NCBI GenBank assembly: GCA_000990325.1
Contig: LBPS01000013.1
Location: forward strand, 1 to 41,473
From: Candidatus Nomurabacteria bacterium GW2011_GWE2_34_25
GTDB taxonomy: Bacteria; Patescibacteriota; Minisyncoccia; Phycocordibacterales; UBA9973
Direction of reading: 5' to 3'
Length of the DNA stretch: 41,473 nucleotides
Part shown: piece by piece, positions 8,595-17,329 of the stretch
Numbering within the stretch: the stretch's first letter is position 1
Layout of the letters: every line of letters begins with the position of its first letter
Position numbers and translations under genes: made by a program
The notes under the pieces: model-generated
Told to the model about the DNA's origin: nothing
The model's input: only the letters and a program-made list of their open reading frames with translations
Databases searched by the model: none

Positions 8595-9704
8595 ATGGTT
8601 AAAACAAAAAATGATAATAAATATGTTTTAATAATGGCTGGAGGCTCTGGTTCAAGATTGTACCCACGTTCCACAGACGATTTACCTAAACAATTTCAGC
8701 AAATTATTGGAGAAAAAACACTGATAGAACAAGCATACGATAGAGCTCGAAGGATTGTTGCTGATGATCATATCTATGTTTCTTCCAATCATAAATATAT
8801 AGATTTGATAAAAAAGTATTTACCCAACATTCTAAGTGAAAATTATATAACTGAACCTGTTAAGAGAAATACTGGTCCTGCAATATCATTGGCGACAGCT
8901 ATTATTTATAAAAAAGACCCAAAGGCTGTTATTGTAGCTACACACTCTGACCATCTTGTCTTAAAGATAGATGAATACGAAAAAGTAATAAAAACAGGAA
9001 TTAAGGTCGTTCAGAAAAAAACTAATCATATTTTATGTATTGGTATAACGCCAACATCTCCTCACACTGGACTGGGGTATATTGAAAAAGATAAAAAATT
9101 TGCTCAAGTTGATGGCTCTATTGTTTTCAGTACAAAAAGATTTGTAGAGAAACCAAACCTGGATTTAGCTAAACAATACGTTTCATCTGGAAACTTCTTT
9201 TGGAATGCTGGCTATTTTATTTGGCAGGCTAAACACTTCTTGGGAGAGCTTAAGAAATATGACTTAAAACTTTATAATGGAGTTACTAAAATAGCGGAAG
9301 CGAAAGGAAGTAAAAATTTTATTAAAACTTTAGATAAAGAATTTATTAAATTTAAAGATATTGCCGTTGATCATTTAATTATGGAGAAAACACCGAACCT
9401 CCTTGTCCTGCCAGTTGATATTGGCTGGTCAGATATTGGGAGCTGGGATGTCGTGGCAGATATGGTTGATGTAAACGAGAAGGATGTTCATGGAAATTAT
9501 TCAAAAGGTATGGTAATAAACATAGATACACATAATACTATTATTTTTTCCCATGATAATGCTAAAGTTATAGCGACTATAGGCCTCGATAACTATATAA
9601 TAGTAACCACAGAAGAGGCTATTGTGATAGTCCCTAGAGGAAGGAGTGAAGATGTTAAGAATATTGTTTTAGAATTAGGGAAAAGGAGAACGGATGAGAT
9701 ATAA
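8595..9704 (+). CDS. manC: Mannose-1-phosphate guanylyltransferase
   Basis: 369 residues. The nucleotidyltransferase signature IMAGGSGSRLYPRSTDDLPK is at about 13-32, with the final Lys that contacts the sugar phosphate. RFVEKP, FFWNAGYFIW and VDIGWSDIGSW follow, all typical of ManC/ManB-type GDP-mannose pyrophosphorylases. The enzyme makes GDP-mannose from mannose 1-phosphate and GTP in the cytoplasm. It is the short form without the fused C-terminal phosphomannose isomerase cupin of type II enzymes. That cupin is encoded separately at 10418. Two GH130 genes downstream may supply mannose 1-phosphate by phosphorolysis. Its stop overlaps the next gene's ATG by one base. Confidence 0.92.
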   Translation: MVKTKNDNKYVLIMAGGSGSRLYPRSTDDLPKQFQQIIGEKTLIEQAYDRARRIVADDHIYVSSNHKYIDLIKKYLPNILSENYITEPVKRNTGPAISLATAIIYKKDPKAVIVATHSDHLVLKIDEYEKVIKTGIKVVQKKTNHILCIGITPTSPHTGLGYIEKDKKFAQVDGSIVFSTKRFVEKPNLDLAKQYVSSGNFFWNAGYFIWQAKHFLGELKKYDLKLYNGVTKIAEAKGSKNFIKTLDKEFIKFKDIAVDHLIMEKTPNLLVLPVDIGWSDIGSWDVVADMVDVNEKDVHGNYSKGMVINIDTHNTIIFSHDNAKVIATIGLDNYIIVTTEEAIVIVPRGRSEDVKNIVLELGKRRTDEI

Positions 9705-10363
9705 TGTATATTATGGGTATCAATAAAATTAAAATACCTAAACAAATAGCTTCTCTTCTTATACTGGCTGTTGTTTTAAATATTGTTAGAATGTTTTTGT
9801 TCCATACGACATCTTCTCTTTACATGTTCTGGAATATCTTTCTGGCATTTGTACCATTTTTCATAAGTTCTATTTTGTATTTACATACGACTAAAGAAAA
9901 TATTATAAAACCATTTTTCATAATAGGCTTTGTTCTTTGGTTGTTGTTTTTACCGAATGCCCCTTATGTAATGACAGACTTTATACACTTAGGAAGAGTT
10001 AAGACTATCCCTGTCATGTATGATATATTCTTCTTCTTCAGCTCTGCTTATGTATCGTTACTTATGGGGTTATACTCTCTTCGTCATATGGAAAAGATAA
10101 TTCTCTTAAAATTTTCAAGAAGGGTTGTAAATATAGTAATCCCGATTATCATTTTATTTGCAAGTTTTGGTATGTATTTAGGCCGATTCTTACGATTCAA
10201 TAGCTGGGATTTGTTCACAAGCCATACATCATTACTTTCTACTATTTGGGATATATTTACGAAAAGTAACAATTATATCAACGTTTATTCATATACAGTA
10301 CTGTTTTTCTTCTTTATCTACATAGCCTACGTTTCTTTCAGGAGTGGAGACAAAAATAGCTAG
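9704..10363 (+). CDS. DUF1361 integral membrane protein
   Basis: 219 residues with six to seven transmembrane helices. The motif WLLFLPNAPYVMTDFIHLG at about 84-102 is the signature of the DUF1361 family, in which the NAPY-x-x-TD core is invariant. Function is not known; family members are widespread in bacteria and CPR genomes. The ATG overlaps the manC stop (TAATG), but the Met four codons later at 9713 is also possible. Co-transcription with manC suggests a link to surface glycans, which is inference from position only. Confidence 0.82.
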   Translation: MYIMGINKIKIPKQIASLLILAVVLNIVRMFLFHTTSSLYMFWNIFLAFVPFFISSILYLHTTKENIIKPFFIIGFVLWLLFLPNAPYVMTDFIHLGRVKTIPVMYDIFFFFSSAYVSLLMGLYSLRHMEKIILLKFSRRVVNIVIPIIILFASFGMYLGRFLRFNSWDLFTSHTSLLSTIWDIFTKSNNYINVYSYTVLFFFFIYIAYVSFRSGDKNS

Positions 10364-10403
10364 TAGTCCGACTCTTTGTATAAACAAAGTAATCTTCATG
10401 TGC

Positions 10404-10409
10404 TATAAT
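10404..10409 (+). promoter_or_regulatory. -10 box (TATAAT) for the cupin gene
   Basis: A perfect TATAAT lies 8 nt before the ATG at 10418. A small hairpin CTTTG/CAAAG at about 10373-10388 just upstream may end the previous transcript. Confidence 0.5.
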
Positions 10410-10417
10410 ATTCCAAT

Positions 10418-10768
10418 ATGATTAAAGCTAATTCTTTTCAAGTAGAGCGACCATGGGGGAACTTCAGACAATTTACGAAGAACGCTATTTCGACTGTTAA
10501 GATAATCACAGTAAATCCTAATGAATCTCTTAGTTTACAAAGTCACGAAAAAAGATCAGAATTTTGGCACGTAATTTCTGGAAGTGGAACAGTAGAGATA
10601 GGTGAAGTAAAAAAAGAAACTACTGTAGGCGATGAGCATGAAATAGCTATTGGAGAAAAGCATCGACTTTCAGCGGGGGTGTCGGGAATACAAGTTTTAG
10701 AAATTGCGACGGGGGAATTTGATGAAAGTGACATTGTTCACTTTGAAGATAAATATGGAAGAGTATAA
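10418..10768 (+). CDS. Single-domain cupin, mannose-6-phosphate isomerase (type II) like
   Basis: 116 residues. It starts with VERPWGNFRQF, the conserved start of the C-terminal isomerase domain of bifunctional type II phosphomannose isomerase/GDP-mannose pyrophosphorylase. It contains LSLQSHEKRSEFWHVISGSG, a cupin motif 1 with likely metal ligands His-x-x-x-(x)-Glu and His, and the second cupin motif GEKHRLSAG. Isomerases of this type interconvert fructose 6-phosphate and mannose 6-phosphate. In this genome the two activities of the fused enzyme are split between this gene and manC at 8595. No phosphomannomutase lies in the window. Single-domain cupins can have other sugar substrates, so the isomerase activity is likely but not proven. 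Confidence 0.8.
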   Translation: MIKANSFQVERPWGNFRQFTKNAISTVKIITVNPNESLSLQSHEKRSEFWHVISGSGTVEIGEVKKETTVGDEHEIAIGEKHRLSAGVSGIQVLEIATGEFDESDIVHFEDKYGRV

Positions 10769-10781
10769 AAGAATTAAGATT

Positions 10782-12026
10782 ATGGAAAAGAAGAAAAAAT
10801 TAATAACTAAAAAAGTTTCTAAAAAAGTCGCTAAAATTGCCTCTGTTAAAATTACAGCGAGTAAAAGAAAACTTAAGGTTGTTAAAGTTGTAAAAAAAAT
10901 AAAACCCAAATTAAAGAAAGTATTATTACAAAAAACAAAAAAGAAAGAAAGTGCTCCTAAAAAAGAATCAGGTATCCGACTAAAAAGAGTTGCACACAAT
11001 CCTATACTTTCACCTAGTTTGTACGGATGGGAATCGGAAGCCGCTTTTAATCCGACGGCTGTAGTCTGTGGGGGGAAGGTGCATTTGTTCTATAGGGCAC
11101 TTGGATCTGATGGGATTTCTAGAATAGGGTATGCATCAAGTAATGATGGTATCAACTTTGATACTAGGCTGACTTACCCTGTATATACTGCGGAGACATA
11201 CGAAGAAGCTAGAAAACACTGGCCATATACTTCTCCCGCAAGACTAACTTATAGTCCAAGCCTATACGCTTCTGGAGGAGGGTGGGGTGGATGTGAAGAC
11301 CCAAGAGCCGTCGTCATCGACGGATACGTCTATATGACCTTCAATGTGTTTAATGGTTGGAATTCTATGCGAGTAGCAGTGGTTTCAATCAAGGAAGAAA
11401 ATTTAATAAACAAAAAATGGATTTGGGAAAACTTTGCTTACCTTTCTCCACTAGGAGACAGGCAGAAGAATTGGGTTCTTTTCCCTGAAAAGATAAATGG
11501 GAAGTTTGCGATTTTCTGTAATTTGGATAAAGGAGATCCCAATAAAGTATTCGTTGCTTATGTTAATAATTTAGATGAATCAGAAACTCCTTCACAAAAT
11601 GAAGCGCCTGATCCACAGCGAATGCCCGATCATGAAGTTGCTTGGCATTATAGGACTCGTAGTGCGGCTTGTTCACCGATAAAGACCAAAGACGGCTGGC
11701 TTCTCCTCTATCATGCAATGGATAAAAAGGAACCAAATAAGTATAAAGTAGGAGCTCTTTTGCTTGATTTAGAGAATCCAGAGAAAGTTCTTTATAGGTC
11801 ACATCATCCAATCTTGGAACCCGACTTATGGTATGAGAATGATTATAAGCCAGGGATTGTCTATGCCAATGGAGCAGTTGTTAAAGATGGGACACTTCTT
11901 GTATACTACGGTGGCGGAGATAAGTATGTATGTGTCGCATCTGTAGACTTACAAGAGCTTATAGATAGTATGAAAGAAGATAAGATTATCAAATTAAAAA
12001 ATATTAGAGAAATAAAAAAGATATAA
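10782..12026 (+). CDS. GH130 family glycoside phosphorylase/hydrolase with Lys-rich N-terminal extension
   Basis: 414 residues from the ATG at 10782; in-frame ATGs at 10758 and 10704 overlap the cupin gene and are less likely. Residues 1-65 are a very basic Lys/Val-rich tail, unusual for this family. The five-bladed GH130 propeller follows with AHNPILSPS, FNPTAVVCGGKVHLFYRA, the catalytic CEDPR at 171-175 (D173 is the expected general acid), NWVLFPEKINGKFAIF and KTKDGWLLLYHAMD. GH130 enzymes act on beta-mannosides; several use phosphate to release mannose 1-phosphate, others hydrolyse. Position beside manC and the cupin isomerase suits a phosphorylase feeding mannose 1-phosphate. There is no signal peptide, so it acts in the cytoplasm. 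The basic tail might bind nucleic acid or the membrane; that is a guess. Confidence 0.85.
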   Translation: MEKKKKLITKKVSKKVAKIASVKITASKRKLKVVKVVKKIKPKLKKVLLQKTKKKESAPKKESGIRLKRVAHNPILSPSLYGWESEAAFNPTAVVCGGKVHLFYRALGSDGISRIGYASSNDGINFDTRLTYPVYTAETYEEARKHWPYTSPARLTYSPSLYASGGGWGGCEDPRAVVIDGYVYMTFNVFNGWNSMRVAVVSIKEENLINKKWIWENFAYLSPLGDRQKNWVLFPEKINGKFAIFCNLDKGDPNKVFVAYVNNLDESETPSQNEAPDPQRMPDHEVAWHYRTRSAACSPIKTKDGWLLLYHAMDKKEPNKYKVGALLLDLENPEKVLYRSHHPILEPDLWYENDYKPGIVYANGAVVKDGTLLVYYGGGDKYVCVASVDLQELIDSMKEDKIIKLKNIREIKKI

Positions 12027-12027
12027 T

Positions 12028-13965
12028 ATGTACGTTGCTAAAAAGTCAGAACACAATCCGATACTAGTGCCGAACAAAGATCATTACTGGGAAGAATTCG
12101 CAACTTTCAACTTGAGCCCTGTCAAAAAAGGGAAAAATATTTATGGTTTATATCGGGCCATATCTGCAGTTGATAGCCTGACTCCACAAAAGCAGGTTTC
12201 TATTGTAGGTATTGGTAAGAGTAAAGATGGTATACACTTCGAAGACAGAACTCCTTTTATTAAACCAGAAAAAGTTTGGGATGCTTGTGGATGTGAGGAT
12301 CCAAGGGTTACCTTCTTTGAAGGTAAGTATTATGTATTTTATACTGCACTTTCTGACTTTCCTTTCTCGGCAGAAAGTATAAAAGTGGCGGTGGCCGTAT
12401 CTAAAGATTTAAAGAAAGTAGATGCGCGACACCTAGTAACACCTTTTAATGCAAAAGCCATGACTCTTTTCCCAGAGAGGATTAACGGCAAGATTGTCGT
12501 AATTTTCTCACTTCATACTGACATGCCTCCTGCAAAAGTTTGTATTGCAAAGCTTGATCGTATAGAAGAGCTTTGGGATGAATCTTTCTGGGAGAAATGG
12601 ATAATAGACGCCGATAAGCATACTGTGGATTTTCGGAGGAATGAGTACGACCACTTGGAAGTGGGAGCTACTCCTATAAAAACTAAGAATGGATGGCTAC
12701 TTGTCTACTCTCATATTCAAAATTATTTTCCTCATCCAGAGAGACTTGATCGTATCTTTGGGATAGAGACATTACTTCTAGACATAAATGATCCTACGAA
12801 AATCGTTGGCAGAACAGTCGGTCCTATACTTGTGCCAGAAGAAAATTATGAACTTAGGGGATATGTCGATAATGTTATTTTCCCGACGGGAACTATTTTA
12901 GATAAAGATAAGCTCTCCATTTACTATGGAGCTGCTGATACAACTGTATGTGTGGCATACGTTTCTATTTCTGATTTGATAAATACAATGGATTTAGACA
13001 AAAACAGTGAATGGAAATTTAAACGCCATATAGAAAATCCAATTATAATTCCAAAGCCTGAGAGTGACTGGGAAGCTAAAGCTACTTTTAATCCAGCAGC
13101 CATATACTTGGGAGGGAAGACTCACATACTTTATAGAACTCTTTCAAATGACAATACTTCTTTTATTGGATATGCATCAAGCAAAGATGGACTTAAGATA
13201 GATGAAAGATTGGACAAGCCAATATATATACCTCGAGAAGATTTCGAAATGAAGAAAATGTCAAATGGAAATTCTGGTTGCGAAGACCCACGTCTTACTC
13301 AAATAGGTAAGGATATATATCTTTGTTATACAGCTTATGACAGTGTGAATCCACCGAAAGTAGCGGTGTCGTCGATAAGTGAAAAAGATTTCCTTGCTCA
13401 CAATTGGAATTGGAGCAAACCATTTATTATAACTCCTTCCGGACTAGATGATAAAGATACTTGCATATTTCCTGAAAAATTTAAGGATGGCTACTTTATA
13501 CTTCATCGTGTAAACAATGAAATGTGCGGAGACTACATGACCTCGCTTGATGCAAGTGCTGATAAGATAGATAAGTGTATACGAGTGATTGGTCCACGTA
13601 TAAATAAATGGGATAGTCTTAAGGTAGGTATTACTGCTCCTCCTGTCAAAACAAAATACGGATGGTTGCTACTTTACCACGGGGTATCACGAAGTCACAA
13701 CACTTATCGAATTGGGGCAATGCTTCTTGATCTTAAAGATCCAGCAATAGTCCTTGCTCGGACAGCAGATCCGATATTTGAACCAGAGGAAGATTATGAA
13801 AAGTTTGGAGTTGTGAACGGAGTAGTATTTCCTTGCGGTATGGTTGTTCGAGACAAAAAACTTTTTATATATTACGGAGGAGGGGACAAAGTGACAGGGG
13901 TAGCCACAATAAAGCTTTCCAATATAGTGGATCCTCTAGTTCATGGGTCAAAGTTTGAAGACTAA
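12028..13965 (+). CDS. Tandem GH130 protein (two propeller domains in one chain)
   Basis: 645 residues holding two complete GH130 modules. Domain 1 spans about 1-315: SEHNPILVPN, CEDPR at 89-93, LFPERINGKIVVIF, KTKNGWLLVYSH, IYYGAADTTVCVA. Domain 2 spans about 330-640: ENPIIIPKPESDW, FNPAAIYLGGKTHILYR, CEDPR at 418-422, IFPEKFKDGYFILHR, KTKYGWLLLYHGVS, IYYGGGDKVTGVA. GH130 enzymes are normally single-domain chains of 300-400 residues that oligomerise, so a covalent tandem is unusual. Both copies keep the catalytic Asp. The gene starts 1 nt after the single-domain GH130 stop and ends in front of a strong terminator. The two domains may form an internal dimer or act on different linkages. Confidence 0.85.
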   Translation: MYVAKKSEHNPILVPNKDHYWEEFATFNLSPVKKGKNIYGLYRAISAVDSLTPQKQVSIVGIGKSKDGIHFEDRTPFIKPEKVWDACGCEDPRVTFFEGKYYVFYTALSDFPFSAESIKVAVAVSKDLKKVDARHLVTPFNAKAMTLFPERINGKIVVIFSLHTDMPPAKVCIAKLDRIEELWDESFWEKWIIDADKHTVDFRRNEYDHLEVGATPIKTKNGWLLVYSHIQNYFPHPERLDRIFGIETLLLDINDPTKIVGRTVGPILVPEENYELRGYVDNVIFPTGTILDKDKLSIYYGAADTTVCVAYVSISDLINTMDLDKNSEWKFKRHIENPIIIPKPESDWEAKATFNPAAIYLGGKTHILYRTLSNDNTSFIGYASSKDGLKIDERLDKPIYIPREDFEMKKMSNGNSGCEDPRLTQIGKDIYLCYTAYDSVNPPKVAVSSISEKDFLAHNWNWSKPFIITPSGLDDKDTCIFPEKFKDGYFILHRVNNEMCGDYMTSLDASADKIDKCIRVIGPRINKWDSLKVGITAPPVKTKYGWLLLYHGVSRSHNTYRIGAMLLDLKDPAIVLARTADPIFEPEEDYEKFGVVNGVVFPCGMVVRDKKLFIYYGGGDKVTGVATIKLSNIVDPLVHGSKFED

Positions 13966-13986
13966 AACATTTTTAATAAAAATGTT
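13966..13986 (+). terminator. Hairpin terminator after the GH130 operon
   Basis: AACATTTTT (13966-13974) pairs with AAAAATGTT (13978-13986) across a 3-nt loop, 1 nt after the stop codon. Confidence 0.6.
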
Positions 13987-13993
13987 CGCCCGC

Positions 13994-14021
13994 TTCATAT
14001 AGATTTAATAATCTATATGAA
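13994..14021. repeat. Perfect 12-bp inverted repeat between GH130 operon and ABC exporter
   Basis: TTCATATAGATT (13994-14005) and AATCTATATGAA (14010-14021) are perfect complements with a 4-nt loop. It may be a second terminator or an operator upstream of the promoter at 14033. Confidence 0.6.
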
Positions 14022-14032
14022 TTTAGGGGGTT

Positions 14033-14082
14033 TTGAAGTTGGGCTAATTTGTGGTATAATACAAAAAGAGGGCTGAAAGCCC
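14033..14082 (+). promoter_or_regulatory. Promoter and leader hairpin for the ABC exporter
   Basis: TTGAAG (14033-14038) and TATAAT (14055-14060) have a 16-nt spacer. The leader then forms GGGCT/AGCCC (14070-14074, 14078-14082) followed by TTTATTG, a small attenuator-like hairpin before the ATG at 14095. Confidence 0.55.
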
Positions 14083-14094
14083 TTTATTGCGTGT

Positions 14095-15876
14095 ATGGAT
14101 AAAGAAAAAGATTATAATAATTTACATAGAGGATTAGTTCTCAAATATTTTTGGGAGGTTATTAGACAATATAAAATATCCTTTTTTGTTGTTATTTTTA
14201 CTATCATTTTAGTGTCTATAATGGATGTTTATATACCTTTCCAATTTTTAAAACTTTTTAATATTTTTTTAACTAATGATTTTTCTTTTGTTAAACAAGC
14301 ACAACACATTTTCCTTTTCATTTTTGTTTTAAAAATAATTAGTTGGGGATTACGAAGAACTATAGAATTTACAAACTTTTATTTTGTTTCTCATGTTGAA
14401 GCTGGACTAAGGGAACAAGCTTTTTCTTCTATGATGAAACATTCTAAGTCATTTTTCTCTAATAATTTTAGTGGATCTCTCACTCAAAAAATAAATAAAT
14501 ATATTCGAGCTTTTGAAAAATTAAATGATAGATTAGTAAGAGATGGGATTGCTTTGGTTATTAAATCTATTGGGACAGTTACAGCTATTTATATTCTTCT
14601 TCCAAAATATTCATATATTTTAGGAATATTTTGTTTTGTGTTTTTATTAACAGCTATGATTTACACTCGTTTGAAATTAAAATACGATATTATTGCAGCT
14701 CTTGCTGATACGAAAACACATGGATCATTGGCTGACTCAATTAGTAATCATCCTTCAGTTCAGTTTTTTGCTGGACATGAATATGAAAATGAAAGGATAA
14801 CAAAAGTAGTAGGAGAACAACAAAAAGCCACAATATTTAACTGGAATCTGTGGGGAGGGTTGGGGACAATACAAGGACTTTATATATTAATAGTTGAGTT
14901 TGTTATTTTTTGGATTGCTATTGGAGATTGGAAGTTAGGATTGATAGGATTACCAGTTATTGTATTAATTCAAACATACATATATCGTCTTATAGAAAAT
15001 CTATGGGATTTTGCGTCTATTACAAAAGCTTTCTATGAAGCATTTGCTGATGCTCAAGAGATGGCGCTAGTCATGGAGAAGCCTTATGATATAAAAGACG
15101 AAGTGACAAATGAATTAAAAAATGTAAAAGGAGAAGTAGTGTTTGAAAACGTCACTTATATATACGACAAGAATAATACAAAAGTATTTGATAACTTCTC
15201 TCTTACAATACCTGCAGGGCAGAAGCTTGCGATAGTCGGAACTTCTGGAGCAGGGAAGTCGACTTTCGTCAATCTTCTTATGAGACTCTTCAACTTAACT
15301 TCGGGGAAAATTATGATTGATGGAGTAGATATCGCAACAGTTTCCCAAAAGAATTTACGTGAAGAAATAGGATTCGTGCCTCAAGACCCAGCTCTCTTCC
15401 ATAGATCACTACTAGAGAATATACGTTATGGAAGACGAGATGCTACAGACGAAGAAGTAAAGGAAGCAAGTCGCCTAGCTAATTGTGATAAATTTATAGA
15501 TAGATTGCCACTTGGCTATGATACATACGTGGGAGAGAGAGGGATAAAGCTTTCAGGTGGAGAGCGTCAACGCGTAGCTATTGCTAGAGCTATTCTTAAG
15601 GATGCACCGATACTTGTACTCGATGAAGCGACTTCGGCTCTCGACTCAGAATCTGAAATGCTTATACAAGAAGCTTTGCATAACTTGATTAAAAACAAAA
15701 CGACGATAGTTATCGCCCATAGGCTTTCGACTGTTCGTGCTATGGATAGAATTATTGTGATAGAGGATGGAAAGATAATAGAAGACGACAATCACGATGA
15801 ACTCTTGAATAATAAAGATGGTATATATAAAAAACTCTGGGATATACAGTCTGGAGGTTTTGATACCACTGAATAA
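14095..15876 (+). CDS. ABC exporter, fused permease and ATPase
   Basis: 593 residues. The N-terminal ~310 residues form the six-helix type 1 exporter membrane domain. The nucleotide-binding domain holds Walker A GTSGAGKST at about 381-389, the Q-loop VPQDPALFHRS, the signature LSGGERQRVA at about 486-495, Walker B PILVLDEATSALD and the switch HRLS. It would work as a homodimer, pumping a lipid, peptide or glycan outwards at the cost of ATP. It has its own promoter and follows the mannose cluster, so a glycoconjugate cargo is possible. Cargo cannot be assigned from sequence. Family exporters are abundant in CPR genomes. Confidence 0.9.
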   Translation: MDKEKDYNNLHRGLVLKYFWEVIRQYKISFFVVIFTIILVSIMDVYIPFQFLKLFNIFLTNDFSFVKQAQHIFLFIFVLKIISWGLRRTIEFTNFYFVSHVEAGLREQAFSSMMKHSKSFFSNNFSGSLTQKINKYIRAFEKLNDRLVRDGIALVIKSIGTVTAIYILLPKYSYILGIFCFVFLLTAMIYTRLKLKYDIIAALADTKTHGSLADSISNHPSVQFFAGHEYENERITKVVGEQQKATIFNWNLWGGLGTIQGLYILIVEFVIFWIAIGDWKLGLIGLPVIVLIQTYIYRLIENLWDFASITKAFYEAFADAQEMALVMEKPYDIKDEVTNELKNVKGEVVFENVTYIYDKNNTKVFDNFSLTIPAGQKLAIVGTSGAGKSTFVNLLMRLFNLTSGKIMIDGVDIATVSQKNLREEIGFVPQDPALFHRSLLENIRYGRRDATDEEVKEASRLANCDKFIDRLPLGYDTYVGERGIKLSGGERQRVAIARAILKDAPILVLDEATSALDSESEMLIQEALHNLIKNKTTIVIAHRLSTVRAMDRIIVIEDGKIIEDDNHDELLNNKDGIYKKLWDIQSGGFDTTE

Positions 15877-15893
15877 TGCTATCTTTTTATTTT

Positions 15894-16020
15894 AAGCACG
15901 CAAACTTCATAAAATTGCTCTCGGACTCACCACACATATTTTCTTGCTAGAAAATTGCTCTTCTCGCCCCGTCGGTCTGCGAAAGGGTTCGCTCGAGAGC
16001 AATTTTATTGCGTTTGCTTA
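15894..16020. repeat. Long imperfect palindrome (3'-end palindrome family), copy 1
   Basis: The arms ATAAAATTGCTCTCG (15909-15923) and CGAGAGCAATTTTAT (15994-16008) are perfectly complementary, and TAAGCA/TGCTTA pairs further out. The core carries TCTCGGACTCACCACACA and AAGGGTTCGCTCGAGA, both also present in the copy at 36361. It lies between the convergent ABC and terC genes, and the terC stop codon is inside the right arm. It probably ends transcription from both sides, but its shared core suggests it is also a dispersed element. Confidence 0.75.
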
Positions 16021-16925
16021 TTTAATTTCACTGATTTGAAGACGAAGTATCCGATTATAGCGAAAGTTAGAAGAGGGGAAACGTATGAAGGAATATGAAC
16101 TCCAAATGCGTCTGCCATCATAACTATCCCTAGAACGAAGATAGAATACATAGCTCCATTTTTCAAGAAGGCGTACTTTTTAATTCTATCTATATTACTG
16201 ATAGTTAACTTTCTTAATACAAAAGCACCAAGTCCATTACCTAAAATAATAAGAGGAACAGAAAGTGTAAAGGCAAAAGCTCCAAGAACTCCATCTATAG
16301 AGAATGTCATATCGATTATTTCTAAATAAAGAATTTTACTAATATCAGACATCTTGTTGTCGCTTGAGAGAAGAGCCTTCTCTCCTTTTTCAGCATTTTC
16401 TTTGAATCCGTGAGTTATGAAAAATGCTGTTGATCCAACAACTGCTGAAAACGCCAGCATAGGGTTTATTTTGAGAGCATACCAGACTACAACAGCAAGA
16501 AGTATTGATACTATTGCGAAGAACCAGACTCCATTTTTGAAAAAGAATTTTTCGTGACGTAGTCCAAAGTTCTTGGTTTCAAGGAATAGCCAATGAAAGA
16601 AAAGAAAGACAAGGAATATTCCTCCTCCTAAGAGAAGTATGGGGGCGGATTCTTCAATAGCAAGGTGAACACTAGGATCATTGGAAAAAGCGGCGGTTAA
16701 AGACCCGATAGGTCCCAATGATGGCATTGTGGCCCAAATGATAGCCCAAGGCAAAAGTCCACGGACTACGAAAACTGCAAAGAAAAATCCATAAAGTAGA
16801 AACCAGCGACGACCCTTTTTGCCCATGGTGCCCAAAACTTCAGCATTTATAACGGCGTTATCAATACTTGAAATAACTTCAAATAGACAAAGTCCCAAAA
16901 CCGTAAGAATCATTGTGAAAATCAT
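16005..16925 (-). CDS. TerC/DUF475 family integral membrane protein
   Basis: 306 residues with eight or nine transmembrane helices. The family-defining acidic helix signatures are visible: EVISSIDNAVINAEVL near the N-terminus and its counterpart DMTFSIDGVLGAFAF at about 206-220. In TerC-like proteins these Asp residues sit in the membrane and are thought to bind a metal ion. TerC relatives are linked to manganese export and tellurium resistance, while the DUF475 branch has unknown cargo. It is transcribed away from its neighbour at 16976 from a divergent promoter region. Its last codons and stop lie inside a long palindrome. Confidence 0.87.
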   Translation of the reverse strand: MIFTMILTVLGLCLFEVISSIDNAVINAEVLGTMGKKGRRWFLLYGFFFAVFVVRGLLPWAIIWATMPSLGPIGSLTAAFSNDPSVHLAIEESAPILLLGGGIFLVFLFFHWLFLETKNFGLRHEKFFFKNGVWFFAIVSILLAVVVWYALKINPMLAFSAVVGSTAFFITHGFKENAEKGEKALLSSDNKMSDISKILYLEIIDMTFSIDGVLGAFAFTLSVPLIILGNGLGAFVLRKLTISNIDRIKKYAFLKNGAMYSIFVLGIVMMADAFGVHIPSYVSPLLTFAIIGYFVFKSVKLNKQTQ

Positions 16926-16932
16926 GTTATAT

Positions 16933-16938
16933 ATTATA
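16933..16938 (-). promoter_or_regulatory. -10 box (TATAAT on the minus strand) for terC
   Basis: A perfect TATAAT on the minus strand lies 7 nt before the terC ATG, implying a leaderless message. Confidence 0.55.
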
Positions 16939-16963
16939 CATAGTTTTCTAAATAAATAAATGT

Positions 16964-16969
16964 TATATT
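16964..16969 (+). promoter_or_regulatory. -10 box (TATATT) for the DUF5674 gene
   Basis: TATATT lies 6 nt before the ATG at 16976. Together with the terC box it makes a compact divergent promoter region of about 50 bp. Confidence 0.4.
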
Positions 16970-16975
16970 GTATCT

Positions 16976-17326
16976 ATGGAAATAAAGATATTAGACCATA
17001 AAATAAGTATTAAAGAAGTTAAGGAATTAGCAGACTTTTGGTATGGCACAATGATAAAAGGTTGTGTTGATGTGGAACTTGGACGGGTAGCTCTCGGAGG
17101 GGATTATCATATTGAATCTTCTGAACTTTTAACTGCAAGTGACTCAAAATTTGAAGATGTATGGGGTTTCAATATTCGTTTTGAAGAAGATACTGACGGA
17201 GTACTTGAGTTTGATTCAATGGTGAATATTAAACCGAACTTTGGTAATAGATCACGAGGAATAAATAATGAAGAAATACTAGAGAAAGCTCGTACAATAA
17301 TTTATAAATTTATTGAATTAAAATAA
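16976..17326 (+). CDS. DUF5674 family protein
   Basis: 116 residues. The pattern VDVELGRVALGGDYHIES, SKFEDVWGFNI, FDSMVNIKPNFGNRSRGI matches the DUF5674 family: a hydrophobic Val-Asp-Val strand, a G-G-x-x-H turn, a W-G-x-N-I strand and the terminal GNRSRG. Members are short, soluble and found mainly in CPR bacteria and cyanobacteria. The function is unknown. It is the first gene of a small run with the 98-aa protein that follows 3 nt later. Confidence 0.8.
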   Translation: MEIKILDHKISIKEVKELADFWYGTMIKGCVDVELGRVALGGDYHIESSELLTASDSKFEDVWGFNIRFEEDTDGVLEFDSMVNIKPNFGNRSRGINNEEILEKARTIIYKFIELK

Positions 17327-17329
17327 TTT

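Noticed and set aside
10704-10781. Longer N-terminus for the single-domain GH130 protein
   Set aside because: It would overlap the cupin gene by 65 bp; the ATG at 10782 lies just after the cupin stop and begins the Lys-rich tail.
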